From positions 1 through 42,367 of the forward strand of contig SVCL01000151.1 of NCBI GenBank assembly GCA_015058405.1: a stretch of 42,367 nt of DNA, written 5' to 3'. Origin of the DNA: Clostridium sp. GTDB lineage: Bacteria; Bacillota; Clostridia; Clostridiales; Clostridiaceae. This document shows, piece after piece, positions 1-7,185 of this stretch. The translations under genes were made by a program, and so were the position numbers. A model generated the notes under the pieces. The model did no database searches. It saw nothing but the letters and a program-made list of their open reading frames with translations, and was not told the origin of the DNA. How positions within the stretch are numbered: position 1 is the stretch's first letter; every line of letters starts with the position of its first letter.

Positions 1-40
1 AAATTGTAGATAATAATGTAGTATTTTTCATAATATTAAA

Positions 41-85
41 CCTCGCTATAAATTTATTTATCTATAGCGAGGCTGCAAATTTTTT
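41..85 (+). terminator. Hairpin, probable intrinsic terminator
   Basis: A perfect 10-bp stem, CCTCGCTATA (41-50) with TATAGCGAGG (63-72), has a 12-nt loop. A T-rich run starts about 8 nt after the stem on the plus strand. It probably ends transcription of a gene lying left of the window. The gap between stem and T run makes it imperfect. Confidence 0.5.
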
Positions 86-133
86 CACTATTGTCAAGCT
101 TTTTTTACATTTTTTATTTTTTTCTTAAGTTGA

Positions 134-198
134 CGACATTGTATGCACGGTGGTGTGAGAGGTCGGTAATCAAAATAATTGATTACCTCCTACTCGAT
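134..198 (+). mobile_element. Relic of the 3' end of a group II intron (end of domain V plus domain VI)
   Basis: The stretch contains GCACGGTGGTGTGAGAGGTC, then a stem-loop GGTAATCA/TGATTACC (165-172/180-187), then CCTCCTACTCGAT. This matches, from memory, the 3' terminal segment of many bacterial group II introns: the 3' strand of domain V, then domain VI with the unpaired branch-point A in CCTACTC, then a 3' end in AT. The 5' strand of domain V with its catalytic triad, the intron body and the reverse transcriptase ORF are all absent; the sequence to the left is T-rich filler. It is therefore a dead remnant. Its inferred 3' boundary (about 198) falls in the stop codon of the antisense AIM24-family gene. 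The opposite-strand stem may also serve as that gene's terminator. Confidence 0.55.
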
Positions 199-887
199 TA
201 TTTCTTTGAATTTGGGTTAGATAAGTAAGGAATTAGTCTGCCGGCAAAGGATGGAAGTGTCATTGTTTGAAGCCATACTTTTCCGGGGCCAGTTAACCTA
301 GTTAAGAATAGACCTTCACCACCAAATATAATGTTTTTAAAGCCTTTTACGGTTTGGACATTATAGCTGACAGTAGATTCGTAAACAGCAACATTACCTG
401 TATCTACTACCAAACCTTCTCCTGGAGCTAAGTTATGTTCTGATATGCTGCCATCTATTTCTATAAAGGCAAGTCCATTTCCACTTAAACGTTGAAGAAT
501 AAATCCTTCTCCTCCCAATAAACCTCCTTTTAATCCTTTTATAACTTCAGTAGATAATTGAACTTTATTTTCTGCACATAAAAAAGCGGATTTTTGGCAA
601 ATATATTCCTTTCCTAATTCAAGTTGTAAAGGTAAAATGCTTCCTGGGAAGGTAGATGCTATGGTTATACTACTATTAGGATGTGTTGCAGTATAGGTTG
701 CCATAAATAGAGATTCACCTGAAAACATACGTCCGATACCCTTTAATAAGCCGCCTTTCATATTAGTTTCCATTTTAATATTATCACTCATCCATGACAT
801 ACCACCTGATTGTGTATAGATGCTTTCTCCTGAATTTAAGTTTATAGTTACAGCTGGAAGGTTGTCTCCGAAAATTTTATAATTCAT
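198..887 (-). CDS. AIM24 / TIGR00266 family protein
   Basis: The 229-residue protein has the glycine-rich repeated beta-strand pattern of the AIM24/TIGR00266 family. Visible repeats are GGLLKG near residue 45, GGLLGGEGF near 122 and GGEGLFLTRLTGPG near 192. No signal peptide or membrane segment is seen. The family is widespread, its bacterial role is not established, and I assign no reaction. The start ATG is preceded by AAGGAG at proper spacing; this ribosome binding site and start lie in a 44-bp segment that is duplicated in tandem just upstream. The stop codon coincides with the boundary of the group II intron relic on the other strand. A 40-residue gene lies 110 bp upstream in the same direction and may be co-transcribed. 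Confidence 0.85.
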   Translation of the reverse strand: MNYKIFGDNLPAVTINLNSGESIYTQSGGMSWMSDNIKMETNMKGGLLKGIGRMFSGESLFMATYTATHPNSSITIASTFPGSILPLQLELGKEYICQKSAFLCAENKVQLSTEVIKGLKGGLLGGEGFILQRLSGNGLAFIEIDGSISEHNLAPGEGLVVDTGNVAVYESTVSYNVQTVKGFKNIIFGGEGLFLTRLTGPGKVWLQTMTLPSFAGRLIPYLSNPNSKK

Positions 888-969
888 AATATTTCTCCTT
901 AATATAACTTTGTTTTTTAATTATAATTCATAATATTTCTCCTTAATATAACTTTGTTTTTTAATTATA
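877..969. repeat. 44-bp tandem duplication covering the RBS and start of the AIM24-family gene
   Basis: Copies 877-920 and 921-964 are identical, and 5 more bases continue the match. Each copy carries, on the minus strand, AAGGAGAAATATT then ATGAATTATAA. The upstream copy therefore has a complete ribosome binding site and ATG that reads MNYN and stops, while the downstream copy begins the real gene. It looks like a recent duplication by slippage or unequal recombination. Confidence 0.95.
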
Positions 970-997
970 TTAAGGAAAAAGTTAATTATGTATATGT

Positions 998-1120
998 TTA
1001 TTCATCTTTTTTCCATGCAATTAGTACAAAATCTTCGCCGGTTTCAGTTTTCATAAGTTTTTCTGCTTTTTTTATGGCTTTAAATTCACTTTCTGTAACA
1101 TTAGCTATTTTATATCCCAT
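998..1120 (-). CDS. Small conserved-looking protein, 40 aa, function unknown
   Basis: A minus-strand ORF reads MGYKIANVTESEFKAIKKAE at its start and ends FVLIAWKKDE. An AGGAGA ribosome binding site (1128-1133) sits 7 nt before the ATG. The composition is balanced, with a charged amphipathic middle and a tryptophan near the end, unlike noise. It has no membrane segment or cysteine. I have a weak recollection of similar short proteins in other clostridia but cannot assign a function. It lies upstream of the AIM24-family gene in the same orientation, so they may share a transcript. A longer plus-strand ORF over the same bases is antisense noise with no ribosome binding site. Confidence 0.7.
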   Translation of the reverse strand: MGYKIANVTESEFKAIKKAEKLMKTETGEDFVLIAWKKDE

Positions 1121-1192
1121 AATATCATCTCCTAAAAAGTTATTAATAATAATATGCCTATTTTAGTGCAGAGATATGTATTGAGATTTACA

Positions 1193-1220
1193 TTGATACA
1201 TGATTGGAATTTATGATAAT
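1193..1220 (+). promoter_or_regulatory. Possible sigma-A promoter for the GNAT gene
   Basis: TTGATA (1193-1198) and GATAAT (1215-1220) are separated by 16 bp and lie about 40 bp before the start codon. In AT-rich DNA such matches occur by chance, so this is tentative. Confidence 0.35.
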
Positions 1221-1258
1221 ATCAAATTATATCTTATTTAAAAGGTGGATTATAGCAA

Positions 1259-2035
1259 ATGATTAATTTATTAAAAGATACGGAAATTAAATATGTTAGA
1301 TGTTATTCGCAAGAAAAGGAGTATAAAAATACAATTAGATTTTGGGATGATAATTTTAAAAATCTTTATGCTAGCAACTTAACTGTATTAATAGAAAATC
1401 TAGATTTAGATAAGACCGTGAAAATATTGATAGATGAAATTAAGCTAAATAAGAAAAGTAATAAAAGATTTTTGAATTTTGAAGTGAATAAGGAAATAAG
1501 TAGAGAAGAACTTAGAGAGTTTAATATTAGACCTTCTCGAGTAGATAGATTTGATTATATGGTTATAAATACAAATGAGAAAGAAAGTATTCCTTACAAT
1601 AATGATATAGAGATAAGAAAGGTTACTAGTAACAAGGAATATGAAGACTTAATAAATATAAATATAAAAGACAATATTAAAAGTTTAGGTTATGGATATG
1701 CTAGAACTAGAATTTTAAGAAAAGTAAGCGTATATAAAGATGAAAAAAATAAGCTTACAGCTTTTTTAATTTATAAAAATAATATACCTATAGGATCTTG
1801 TGAGTTATTTATAAACAATAATGTAGCAAAACTCGAGGATATAGGTATATTAAGAGAATATAGAGGAAAAGGGTTTGGAAGTTTTACTTTAGAATACATG
1901 ATAAAGATGTGCGGTTTAAATAATATAGAGTATTTTTATGTTATTACTGAAAAATTAGGATGTGCAAAAAAAGTTTATGAAAGAATTGGATTTAAAAAGG
2001 TAGGAGATAAGACTCAAATAATTTTTGATTTTTAA
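1259..2035 (+). CDS. GNAT family N-acetyltransferase
   Basis: The 258-residue protein carries a C-terminal GNAT fold at about residues 115-255. The acetyl-CoA binding signature is GILREYRGKGFG (Q/R-x-x-G-x-G/A type), followed by a late segment, VYERIGFKKVG, typical of the last GNAT strands. Residues 1-110 form a separate, charged N-terminal part that I do not recognise. The substrate cannot be deduced. The ATG follows AAAGGTGG by about 10 nt. It is a single-gene unit that converges on rpsT and shares a bidirectional terminator with it. Confidence 0.8.
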   Translation: MINLLKDTEIKYVRCYSQEKEYKNTIRFWDDNFKNLYASNLTVLIENLDLDKTVKILIDEIKLNKKSNKRFLNFEVNKEISREELREFNIRPSRVDRFDYMVINTNEKESIPYNNDIEIRKVTSNKEYEDLININIKDNIKSLGYGYARTRILRKVSVYKDEKNKLTAFLIYKNNIPIGSCELFINNNVAKLEDIGILREYRGKGFGSFTLEYMIKMCGLNNIEYFYVITEKLGCAKKVYERIGFKKVGDKTQIIFDF

Positions 2036-2044
2036 AAAGTAAAT

Positions 2045-2070
2045 AACCGACCTAATACTAGGTCGGTTTT
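2045..2070. terminator. Bidirectional terminator between the GNAT gene and rpsT
   Basis: A 10-bp stem AACCGACCTA/TAGGTCGGTT closes a 4-nt loop and is followed by a short T run on the plus strand. On the minus strand a looser T-rich tail follows. It lies between two convergent stop codons. Confidence 0.8.
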
Positions 2071-2076
2071 ATACAA

Positions 2077-2340
2077 TTAAGCCATAGCGTTTAACTTTGC
2101 AGCTAATCTTGACTTCTTTCTTGCAGCCATATTCTTATGTACTACTCCTTTTTGAGCAGCCATATCTAAAGCCTTAGCAGCCTTAGCGAATAATTCTTTA
2201 GCTTCTGCAACATTGTTAGCTGAAACAGCAGCTTCGAATTTCTTTATAGCAGTCTTTAAAGCAGACTTAACCATTCTATTTCTAGCAGTCTTCTTTTCAG
2301 TAATTAATACTCTTTTCTTTGCTGATTTAATATTTGCCAT
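2077..2340 (-). CDS. rpsT: 30S ribosomal protein S20
   Basis: The 87-residue basic protein begins [10 protein letters not shown], as S20 does, and has the three-helix composition of a primary 16S rRNA-binding protein. S20 binds the 5' and 3' minor domains of 16S rRNA early in 30S assembly. An in-frame ATG 26 codons upstream gives a longer ORF, but the family N-terminus and the GAGGGGGTGA ribosome binding site just before 2340 fix this start. It is transcribed away from gpr, from its own promoter at 2424-2452, as in B. subtilis where rpsT lies beside gpr. A hairpin sits in the 5' leader. Confidence 0.97.
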   Translation of the reverse strand: MANIKSAKKRVLITEKKTARNRMVKSALKTAIKKFEAAVSANNVAEAKELFAKAAKALDMAAQKGVVHKNMAARKKSRLAAKLNAMA

Positions 2341-2377
2341 TCTTAATTCACCCCCTCTAATTTTAATAGGGCCTCTT

Positions 2378-2398
2378 GCAGTTTTTGGGGAAAACTGC
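2378..2398 (-). promoter_or_regulatory. Hairpin in the rpsT leader
   Basis: GCAGTTTT pairs with AAAACTGC around a 5-nt loop, between the rpsT promoter and its ribosome binding site. It has no following T run, so it is not an obvious terminator. A role in autoregulation or mRNA stability is inference. Confidence 0.4.
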
Positions 2399-2423
2399 GT
2401 ACGAGTCATATTCAACAAACCAT

Positions 2424-2452
2424 ATTATAGCATTGAAATATATATTATTCAA
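2424..2452 (-). promoter_or_regulatory. Sigma-A promoter of rpsT
   Basis: On the minus strand TTGAAT (2447-2452) and a perfect TATAAT (2424-2429) are exactly 17 bp apart, upstream of rpsT. Confidence 0.75.
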
Positions 2453-2512
2453 GTATTAAATTTATGTAAAACGGAAAAATTAAAAATACAGTAGAAAAAG
2501 AGAGGTGTAAAT

Positions 2513-3487
2513 ATGATAAATGTAAGAACTGATTTGGCTGTAGAAGCTAGACAAATGTATAAAGAAGAGAATAATAGTGAAATAGATGGAGTTTCTGTAG
2601 AAGAATTAATGGATGAAGGAACAAAAATTACAAAAGTTAAAATTTTAAATGATGATGGTGCTAAAAAGATGGGGAAACCAGTAGGAACATATATTACTTT
2701 AGATATTCCTGAATTTACAGCTTATGATGGTGGTCTTATGGATGATGTATCAAAGGCTTTGGGAAAAACTTTGAAAAGTCTTATTAGTATGAAAGATAAT
2801 ATGTTAGCCTTAGTAGTTGGACTTGGTAATTGGAAGGTGACTCCAGATGCTTTAGGACCAAAGGTAACAGAGGGAATAATGGTTACAAGACACCTAAGAG
2901 ATGTTATGCCAGATGTTATAGATGATAGTGTTTATCCAGTAGCAGCTATAGCACCAGGTGTTTTGGGGGTAACAGGTGTTGAGACAGGAGAAATTATTAA
3001 AAGTTTAGTTGAAAAGATAAAACCTGATGTTGTTGTATGTATAGATGCTTTAGCTTCAAGAAAAATAGATAGAGTTAATAGAACTATTCAAATAAGTGAT
3101 ACTGGAATATCACCAGGAGCTGGAGTTGGAAATAATAGAATGAGGATAAATGAAGAAAGTTTAGGGGTTAAGGTAATAGCTATAGGTGTACCTACTGTAG
3201 TTGATGCAGCAACCATTGCAAATGATACAATAGATTTGGTGCTAGATGATTTGATAAATCAAGCTGAGGAAGGAAAAGAATTTTATAACATGTTAAAGAA
3301 AGTTAATAAGGAAGAGAAAAGCAGGCTTATAAGAGAAGTGCTAAATCCTTATGTAGGAGATTTGGTTGTTACTCCTAAAGAAGTTGATCTTATGATAGAT
3401 TCTTTATCTAAGATAATTGCAAATGGAATAAATATAGGTCTTCAACCTAATATGACAATGGAAGATATAAATAAGTTTTTAAATTAA
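2513..3487 (+). CDS. gpr: Germination protease GPR
   Basis: The 324-residue protein is the endopeptidase that starts degradation of small acid-soluble spore proteins during germination. It begins MINVRTDLAVEAR, which contains the zymogen self-cleavage context (D|LA) known from B. megaterium GPR. The inferred propeptide is only about 7 residues, against about 15 in Bacillus. Conserved blocks include VVGLGNWKVTPDALGP, PGVLGVTGVETGEI, IDALASRKIDRVN and GAGVGNNR. It is shorter than Bacillus GPR (about 370), mainly through a missing insertion after the VVDAATI segment. The ribosome binding site is GAGAGGTG. It is followed by its own terminator and then spoIIP, matching the conserved gpr-spoIIP neighbourhood. 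Confidence 0.95.
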   Translation: MINVRTDLAVEARQMYKEENNSEIDGVSVEELMDEGTKITKVKILNDDGAKKMGKPVGTYITLDIPEFTAYDGGLMDDVSKALGKTLKSLISMKDNMLALVVGLGNWKVTPDALGPKVTEGIMVTRHLRDVMPDVIDDSVYPVAAIAPGVLGVTGVETGEIIKSLVEKIKPDVVVCIDALASRKIDRVNRTIQISDTGISPGAGVGNNRMRINEESLGVKVIAIGVPTVVDAATIANDTIDLVLDDLINQAEEGKEFYNMLKKVNKEEKSRLIREVLNPYVGDLVVTPKEVDLMIDSLSKIIANGINIGLQPNMTMEDINKFLN

Positions 3488-3498
3488 TATTTTATAGG

Positions 3499-3548
3499 AA
3501 TTGAGAATTAAAGTTATATGATAAAACTGTAATTCTCAATTTCTTATT
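3499..3548 (+). terminator. Terminator after gpr
   Basis: AATTGAGAATTA (3499-3510) pairs with TAATTCTCAATT (3530-3541) around a 19-nt loop, followed by TTCTTATT. The stem is strong but the T tail is weak. Confidence 0.6.
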
Positions 3549-3570
3549 AACGTATAAATTAACGTATAAA
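3547..3570. repeat. Two tandem 12-bp repeats
   Basis: TTAACGTATAAA occurs twice in direct succession (3547-3558 and 3559-3570), between the gpr terminator and the spoIIP promoter region. It could be chance slippage or a pair of binding sites. Confidence 0.8.
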
Positions 3571-3594
3571 TATAAAGCTTTTTTATTCTTCCTG

Positions 3595-3622
3595 TAATAA
3601 TGAAAAAAGTAACACATATAAT
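3595..3622 (+). promoter_or_regulatory. Possible sigma-E type promoter of spoIIP
   Basis: TAATAAT (3595-3601) and CATATAAT (3615-3622), 13 bp apart, resemble the B. subtilis sigma-E consensus (about KMATATT and CATACAHT). spoIIP is sigma-E controlled in B. subtilis. The assignment rests on this similarity only. Confidence 0.45.
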
Positions 3623-3660
3623 ATATTGTAATTTTAAAAATATCGGGGGGAGGAGATTTA

Positions 3661-4743
3661 GTGTATGTAGAAACTTTAGGAAGAAAAAGAAGCAGACCAC
3701 AAGTTAATTATATAGTCGTGATTTTCTTCGCTATTATTTTATTCTTTTCAATAAGGGTTATAAATGTGCTGAAAGATAGTAGTGAAAGAGGAGGATTTGC
3801 ATATGTGCAATTATTGAATTTTGGAATGCCTTTAGTGGAAACAGAAGTATATAATGAAGGAGCATATGCAGAGAATAAGCTTTCTTTGAAAAATGCTTGT
3901 ATTGAGGCGGCAGGACTTAGTAATTTAAACAAGTTTCAACTTATATCAAATGAGGTCGTTTTATACAACCCAAGTATAGTTACAGGATTAGAAGTAAAGA
4001 ATTCTTCAGAAGGTCAAGAAGCAGAAAAGACAATTTCAACTATCAATATTAATGATTTTAATTTACCTGAAAACGCCATAACAAAAGTTGAATCAAATTT
4101 AGGTGCTTCAAAAGCATATGATCCATCTCTTAAGAAGGTTTTAGATCCTTCAAAGGCAGAAGTTCTACTATATCATACTCATACTACAGAAAATTATGCA
4201 GAAACATCAAGAGATACTTTGGATGAGAGGTATAGTGTTGTTGGTGTTGGTAATGCCATAGAAGAGGAACTTGAAAATAATTATGGAATATCAGTTATAC
4301 ATGATAAAACAAATCATAGTGTATCGTATAATGATAGTTATAAAAGATCAAATGAGACTGTTAATTCATATTTGAAAAAGTATGGTGATTTTAAAATTAT
4401 AATAGATCTTCACAGAGATTCAGTGACTAATAAAGCGGCTGTTACTACTAATATAAATGGAGAAAATTTAGCAACATTAATGTTTGTAACTGCTGAAAAT
4501 AGTTCGAGATATCCTAAAAATAAAGCTTTAGCTGAAGAATTTTTAAATAAATCTAATAAGTTATTTCCAGGGTTAACTAAAAAGATTTATACTTATCATA
4601 GAGGAATAAATGCTTTTAATGAAAATTTAAGTGATAATAGTATGCTTATAGAGTGTGGAGCTAATGTAAATACTTCAGCAGAAGCGCAAAATTCAGGAAG
4701 ATATATAGCAAGATTAATAGCGGAGCATATTAATAGAAAATAA
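3661..4743 (+). CDS. spoIIP: Stage II sporulation protein P, cell wall amidase/endopeptidase
   Basis: The 360-residue protein has a basic N-terminus and one membrane anchor at about residues 16-37. The C-terminal catalytic domain starts near residue 160. Its likely zinc and catalytic residues lie in HTHTTE (H172-E177), DLHRD (H251) and IECGA (E331), the amidase_3-like pattern of SpoIIP. SpoIIP works with SpoIID and SpoIIM to thin septal peptidoglycan during forespore engulfment; neither partner gene is in this window. The start is GTG, 7 nt after a strong GGGGGGAGGAG. A terminator follows directly, overlapping the next gene's start. Confidence 0.95.
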   Translation: MYVETLGRKRSRPQVNYIVVIFFAIILFFSIRVINVLKDSSERGGFAYVQLLNFGMPLVETEVYNEGAYAENKLSLKNACIEAAGLSNLNKFQLISNEVVLYNPSIVTGLEVKNSSEGQEAEKTISTININDFNLPENAITKVESNLGASKAYDPSLKKVLDPSKAEVLLYHTHTTENYAETSRDTLDERYSVVGVGNAIEEELENNYGISVIHDKTNHSVSYNDSYKRSNETVNSYLKKYGDFKIIIDLHRDSVTNKAAVTTNINGENLATLMFVTAENSSRYPKNKALAEEFLNKSNKLFPGLTKKIYTYHRGINAFNENLSDNSMLIECGANVNTSAEAQNSGRYIARLIAEHINRK

Positions 4744-4766
4744 TGAATAAAAAATATATAAAATGA

Positions 4767-4809
4767 GCATCCTTAATGGTAGATAAAATATCTTAGGGGT
4801 GTTTTTTTT
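4767..4809 (+). terminator. Terminator of spoIIP that overlaps the RBS and start of the next gene
   Basis: GCATCCTTAA (4767-4776) pairs with TTAGGGGTGT (4793-4802) with a few GU pairs, and an inner AGATA/TATCT stem also forms. Eight T residues follow (4802-4809). The 3' arm is also the ribosome binding site (AGGGG, 4795-4799) of the downstream gene, and its TTG start begins inside the T run. Confidence 0.7.
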
Positions 4810-5137
4810 GAAAAGAATTAGAACATTATTTATATTAGTATGTTTACTAATGGCTGTTTGGGGATTGATTAAGATTAACGTATTAAATACAAAAGCTTTA
4901 TCTCCGCTGGGAAATGCAAAAGAAAATTATGAGAAAGTGAAAGATAAATTAGGTAAAGATTTTTCTGGTTTTATTTATGACAATGCTAATATTAAAATTT
5001 ATAATAATGAAAAAGGAAATATATTAATAAGGGTTGGAGATAAAGATTTTAAAATTAGTAAGGAATCTGCTATTATAAAGAAAGCAGGTGAAGTTATAGA
5101 AGAGGTTGAAAATTATATTGAAGATTTAGTAAGTTAG
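4808..5137 (+). CDS. Small membrane-anchored protein, 109 aa, unknown function
   Basis: The protein has a short basic N-terminus (MKRIR), one hydrophobic segment at about residues 6-25, and a soluble mixed-charge C-terminal part of about 80 residues with no cysteines or known motif. That suggests a single-pass anchored protein facing outside. The likely start is TTG at 4808, 8 nt after AGGGG; a GTG at 4799 in the same frame would lie on top of the ribosome binding site. It lies between spoIIP and lepA, a position with no counterpart in B. subtilis. Its translation signals sit in the spoIIP terminator, so expression may depend on read-through. I do not recognise the family. Confidence 0.7.
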   Translation: MKRIRTLFILVCLLMAVWGLIKINVLNTKALSPLGNAKENYEKVKDKLGKDFSGFIYDNANIKIYNNEKGNILIRVGDKDFKISKESAIIKKAGEVIEEVENYIEDLVS

Positions 5138-5180
5138 TTTCATAAATGAGTAATAGAATAGTATATAGGCTTTGTTTATA

Positions 5181-5211
5181 TTGACAGTAGGTAAGTATTG
5201 TGTGATATAAT
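5181..5211 (+). promoter_or_regulatory. Sigma-A promoter of lepA
   Basis: A perfect TTGACA (5181-5186) and a perfect TATAAT (5206-5211) are 19 bp apart. The wide spacing is offset by an extended -10 (TGATATAAT). Transcription should begin near 5218. Confidence 0.7.
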
Positions 5212-5243
5212 TTAGCTGATTTAGTATAATGGGGGTGAAATAC

Positions 5244-5262
5244 CTGTCTAAAATATAGACAG
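5244..5262 (+). promoter_or_regulatory. Hairpin between the RBS-like element and start codon of lepA
   Basis: CTGTCTA (5244-5250) pairs with TAGACAG (5256-5262). It lies between the only strong Shine-Dalgarno-like run, GGGGGTG (5231-5237), and the lepA ATG at 5272, 34 nt further on. An upstream micro-ORF, ATG 5229 reading MGVKYLSKI and ending TAG, runs into the hairpin. Confidence 0.5.
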
Positions 5263-5271
5263 TTTTAATAT

Positions 5272-7077
5272 ATGAATAATGATAGAAAGCAATACATAAG
5301 AAACTTTTCAATAGTTGCTCACATTGATCATGGTAAGTCTACTTTAGCGGATAGACTTTTAGAAGCAACTGGTACGCTAACACAAAGGGAAATGGAAGCT
5401 CAAGTTTTAGATAATATGGAGCTTGAAAGAGAAAGAGGAATAACTATAAAATCTCAAGCAGCTAGACTTATCTATAAGAGAGAAGACGGTCAAGAATATA
5501 TCTTAAATCTTATAGATACTCCAGGGCATGTAGACTTTACTTATGAAGTGTCTAGAAGTTTAGCAGCATGTGAAGGAGCTGTATTAGTAGTAGATGCTAC
5601 TCAAGGTATTCAAGCTCAAACTTTAGCTAATACTTATTTAGCCCTAGATAACGATTTAGAAATTGCTCCTGTTATTAATAAGGTAGACTTACCTTCTCAA
5701 AGAGCAGATGAAGTTAAGAGAGAAATAGAAGATGTTATAGGTATAGAAGCAGAAAGTGCACCTATGATTTCAGCGAAGACTGGTCTTAACATACCAGATG
5801 TATTAGAAGCTATAGTAGAAAGATTACCAGCACCAGAAGGTGATGAAGAAGCACCTCTTAAAGCTTTAATATTTGACTCTTATTATGATAGTTATAGAGG
5901 CGTTGTGTGTCACGTAAGAATAAAAGATGGTAAAGTTAAAGCTGGTACTAAAATTAAGTTAATGGCTACTGATAAGGTTTATGAAGTAGTAGAAGTTGGA
6001 GTATTTACTCCTAAGTTAATGCCAATTAAAGAATTAAGTGCTGGTGATGTTGGATATATAACTGGTTCTATTAAGAATGTTAGAGATGCCAGAGTAGGTG
6101 ATACTATAACAGAAGCTGATAGACCTACAGCTGAACCACTTCCAGGTTATAAACCAGCTGTACCTATGGTTTATTCAGGTATATATCCAGTAGATGGAGC
6201 AAAATATGATGAATTAAAAGAAGCTTTAGAAAAGCTTCAAATAAACGATGCGGCTCTAAATTTCGAGCCGGAAACATCAATAGCTTTAGGATTTGGATTT
6301 AGATGTGGATTCCTTGGATTATTACATATGGAAATTATCCAAGAAAGAATAGAAAGAGAATTTAATCTTGATATTATCACAACAGCTCCATCAGTTATTT
6401 ATAAGGTTACAAAGACAGACGGACAAAAATTTGATCTTACTAACCCTACAAATCTTCCACCAGCTACAGAAGTTGATTTTATGGAAGAACCTGTAGTTAA
6501 GGCTTCAATTATAACTCCAACTGATTATGTAGGAGCTGTAATGGAACTTTGTCAAGAAAGAAGAGGAACTTATCTTGATATGCAATACTTAGAAGAAACA
6601 AGAGCTGTTATAACTTATGATATACCTTTAAATGAAATAGTATATGATTTCTTTGATACATTAAAATCAAGAACTAGAGGATATGCTTCTTTAGATTATG
6701 AAATTAAGGGATATGAAAGAACAGAATTGGTTAAGCTTGATATTTTATTAAATGGAGATATTGTAGATGCTTTATCAATGATAGTTCCAAAGGAAAGAGC
6801 TTATAATAAGGGAAGAAATATAGCAGAAAAGTTAAAAGAAATTATTCCAAGACAAATGTTCGAAGTACCTATACAAGCAGCTGTAGGTTCTAAAGTAATA
6901 GCTAGAGAAACTATTAAAGCTATGAGAAAAGATGTTCTTGCTAAGTGTTATGGTGGGGATATTTCAAGAAAGAAGAAACTTTTAGAAAAGCAAAAAGAAG
7001 GAAAGAAGAGAATGAGACAAGTGGGATCAGTTGAAGTGCCACAAGAAGCATTCATGGCTGTTCTTAAAGTTGATTAA
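5272..7077 (+). CDS. lepA: Elongation factor 4 (back-translocating GTPase)
   Basis: The 601-residue translational GTPase resembles EF-G but lacks domain IV and has the LepA-specific C-terminal domain. G motifs are AHIDHGKST (about residues 15-23), [15 protein letters not shown] and NKVDLP. The C-terminus contains [20 protein letters not shown], the LepA signature. It acts on stalled or pre-initiating ribosomes. Length is normal for the family. No in-frame start exists upstream because of a TAA at 5266. There is no Shine-Dalgarno at the usual distance, which is unusual here. It precedes hemW, as in many Firmicutes. Confidence 0.98.
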   Translation: MNNDRKQYIRNFSIVAHIDHGKSTLADRLLEATGTLTQREMEAQVLDNMELERERGITIKSQAARLIYKREDGQEYILNLIDTPGHVDFTYEVSRSLAACEGAVLVVDATQGIQAQTLANTYLALDNDLEIAPVINKVDLPSQRADEVKREIEDVIGIEAESAPMISAKTGLNIPDVLEAIVERLPAPEGDEEAPLKALIFDSYYDSYRGVVCHVRIKDGKVKAGTKIKLMATDKVYEVVEVGVFTPKLMPIKELSAGDVGYITGSIKNVRDARVGDTITEADRPTAEPLPGYKPAVPMVYSGIYPVDGAKYDELKEALEKLQINDAALNFEPETSIALGFGFRCGFLGLLHMEIIQERIEREFNLDIITTAPSVIYKVTKTDGQKFDLTNPTNLPPATEVDFMEEPVVKASIITPTDYVGAVMELCQERRGTYLDMQYLEETRAVITYDIPLNEIVYDFFDTLKSRTRGYASLDYEIKGYERTELVKLDILLNGDIVDALSMIVPKERAYNKGRNIAEKLKEIIPRQMFEVPIQAAVGSKVIARETIKAMRKDVLAKCYGGDISRKKKLLEKQKEGKKRMRQVGSVEVPQEAFMAVLKVD

Positions 7078-7122
7078 TAATTAAATATAAAAATACTTAA
7101 TAAGTATTTATTTTGTAATTAT

Positions 7123-7153
7123 AAAGAAGAGGGAAAAATCTCTCTTCTTTTTT
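7123..7153 (+). terminator. Terminator after lepA
   Basis: AAAGAAGAG (7123-7131) pairs with CTCTTCTTT (7142-7150), followed by more T residues. A second AT-only palindrome, AAATACTTA/TAAGTATTT, lies just upstream near 7090-7110. Together they separate lepA from hemW. Confidence 0.8.
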
Positions 7154-7185
7154 ACAATTAAAAATTTTTAAAGGAGATATAAAAA

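Noticed and set aside
954..1166. 70-codon plus-strand ORF
   Set aside because: No ribosome binding site, hydrophobic low-complexity product, and it is antisense to the better supported 40-residue minus-strand gene.
2213..2494. 93-codon plus-strand ORF over rpsT
   Set aside because: It is the antisense shadow of rpsT and lacks a ribosome binding site.
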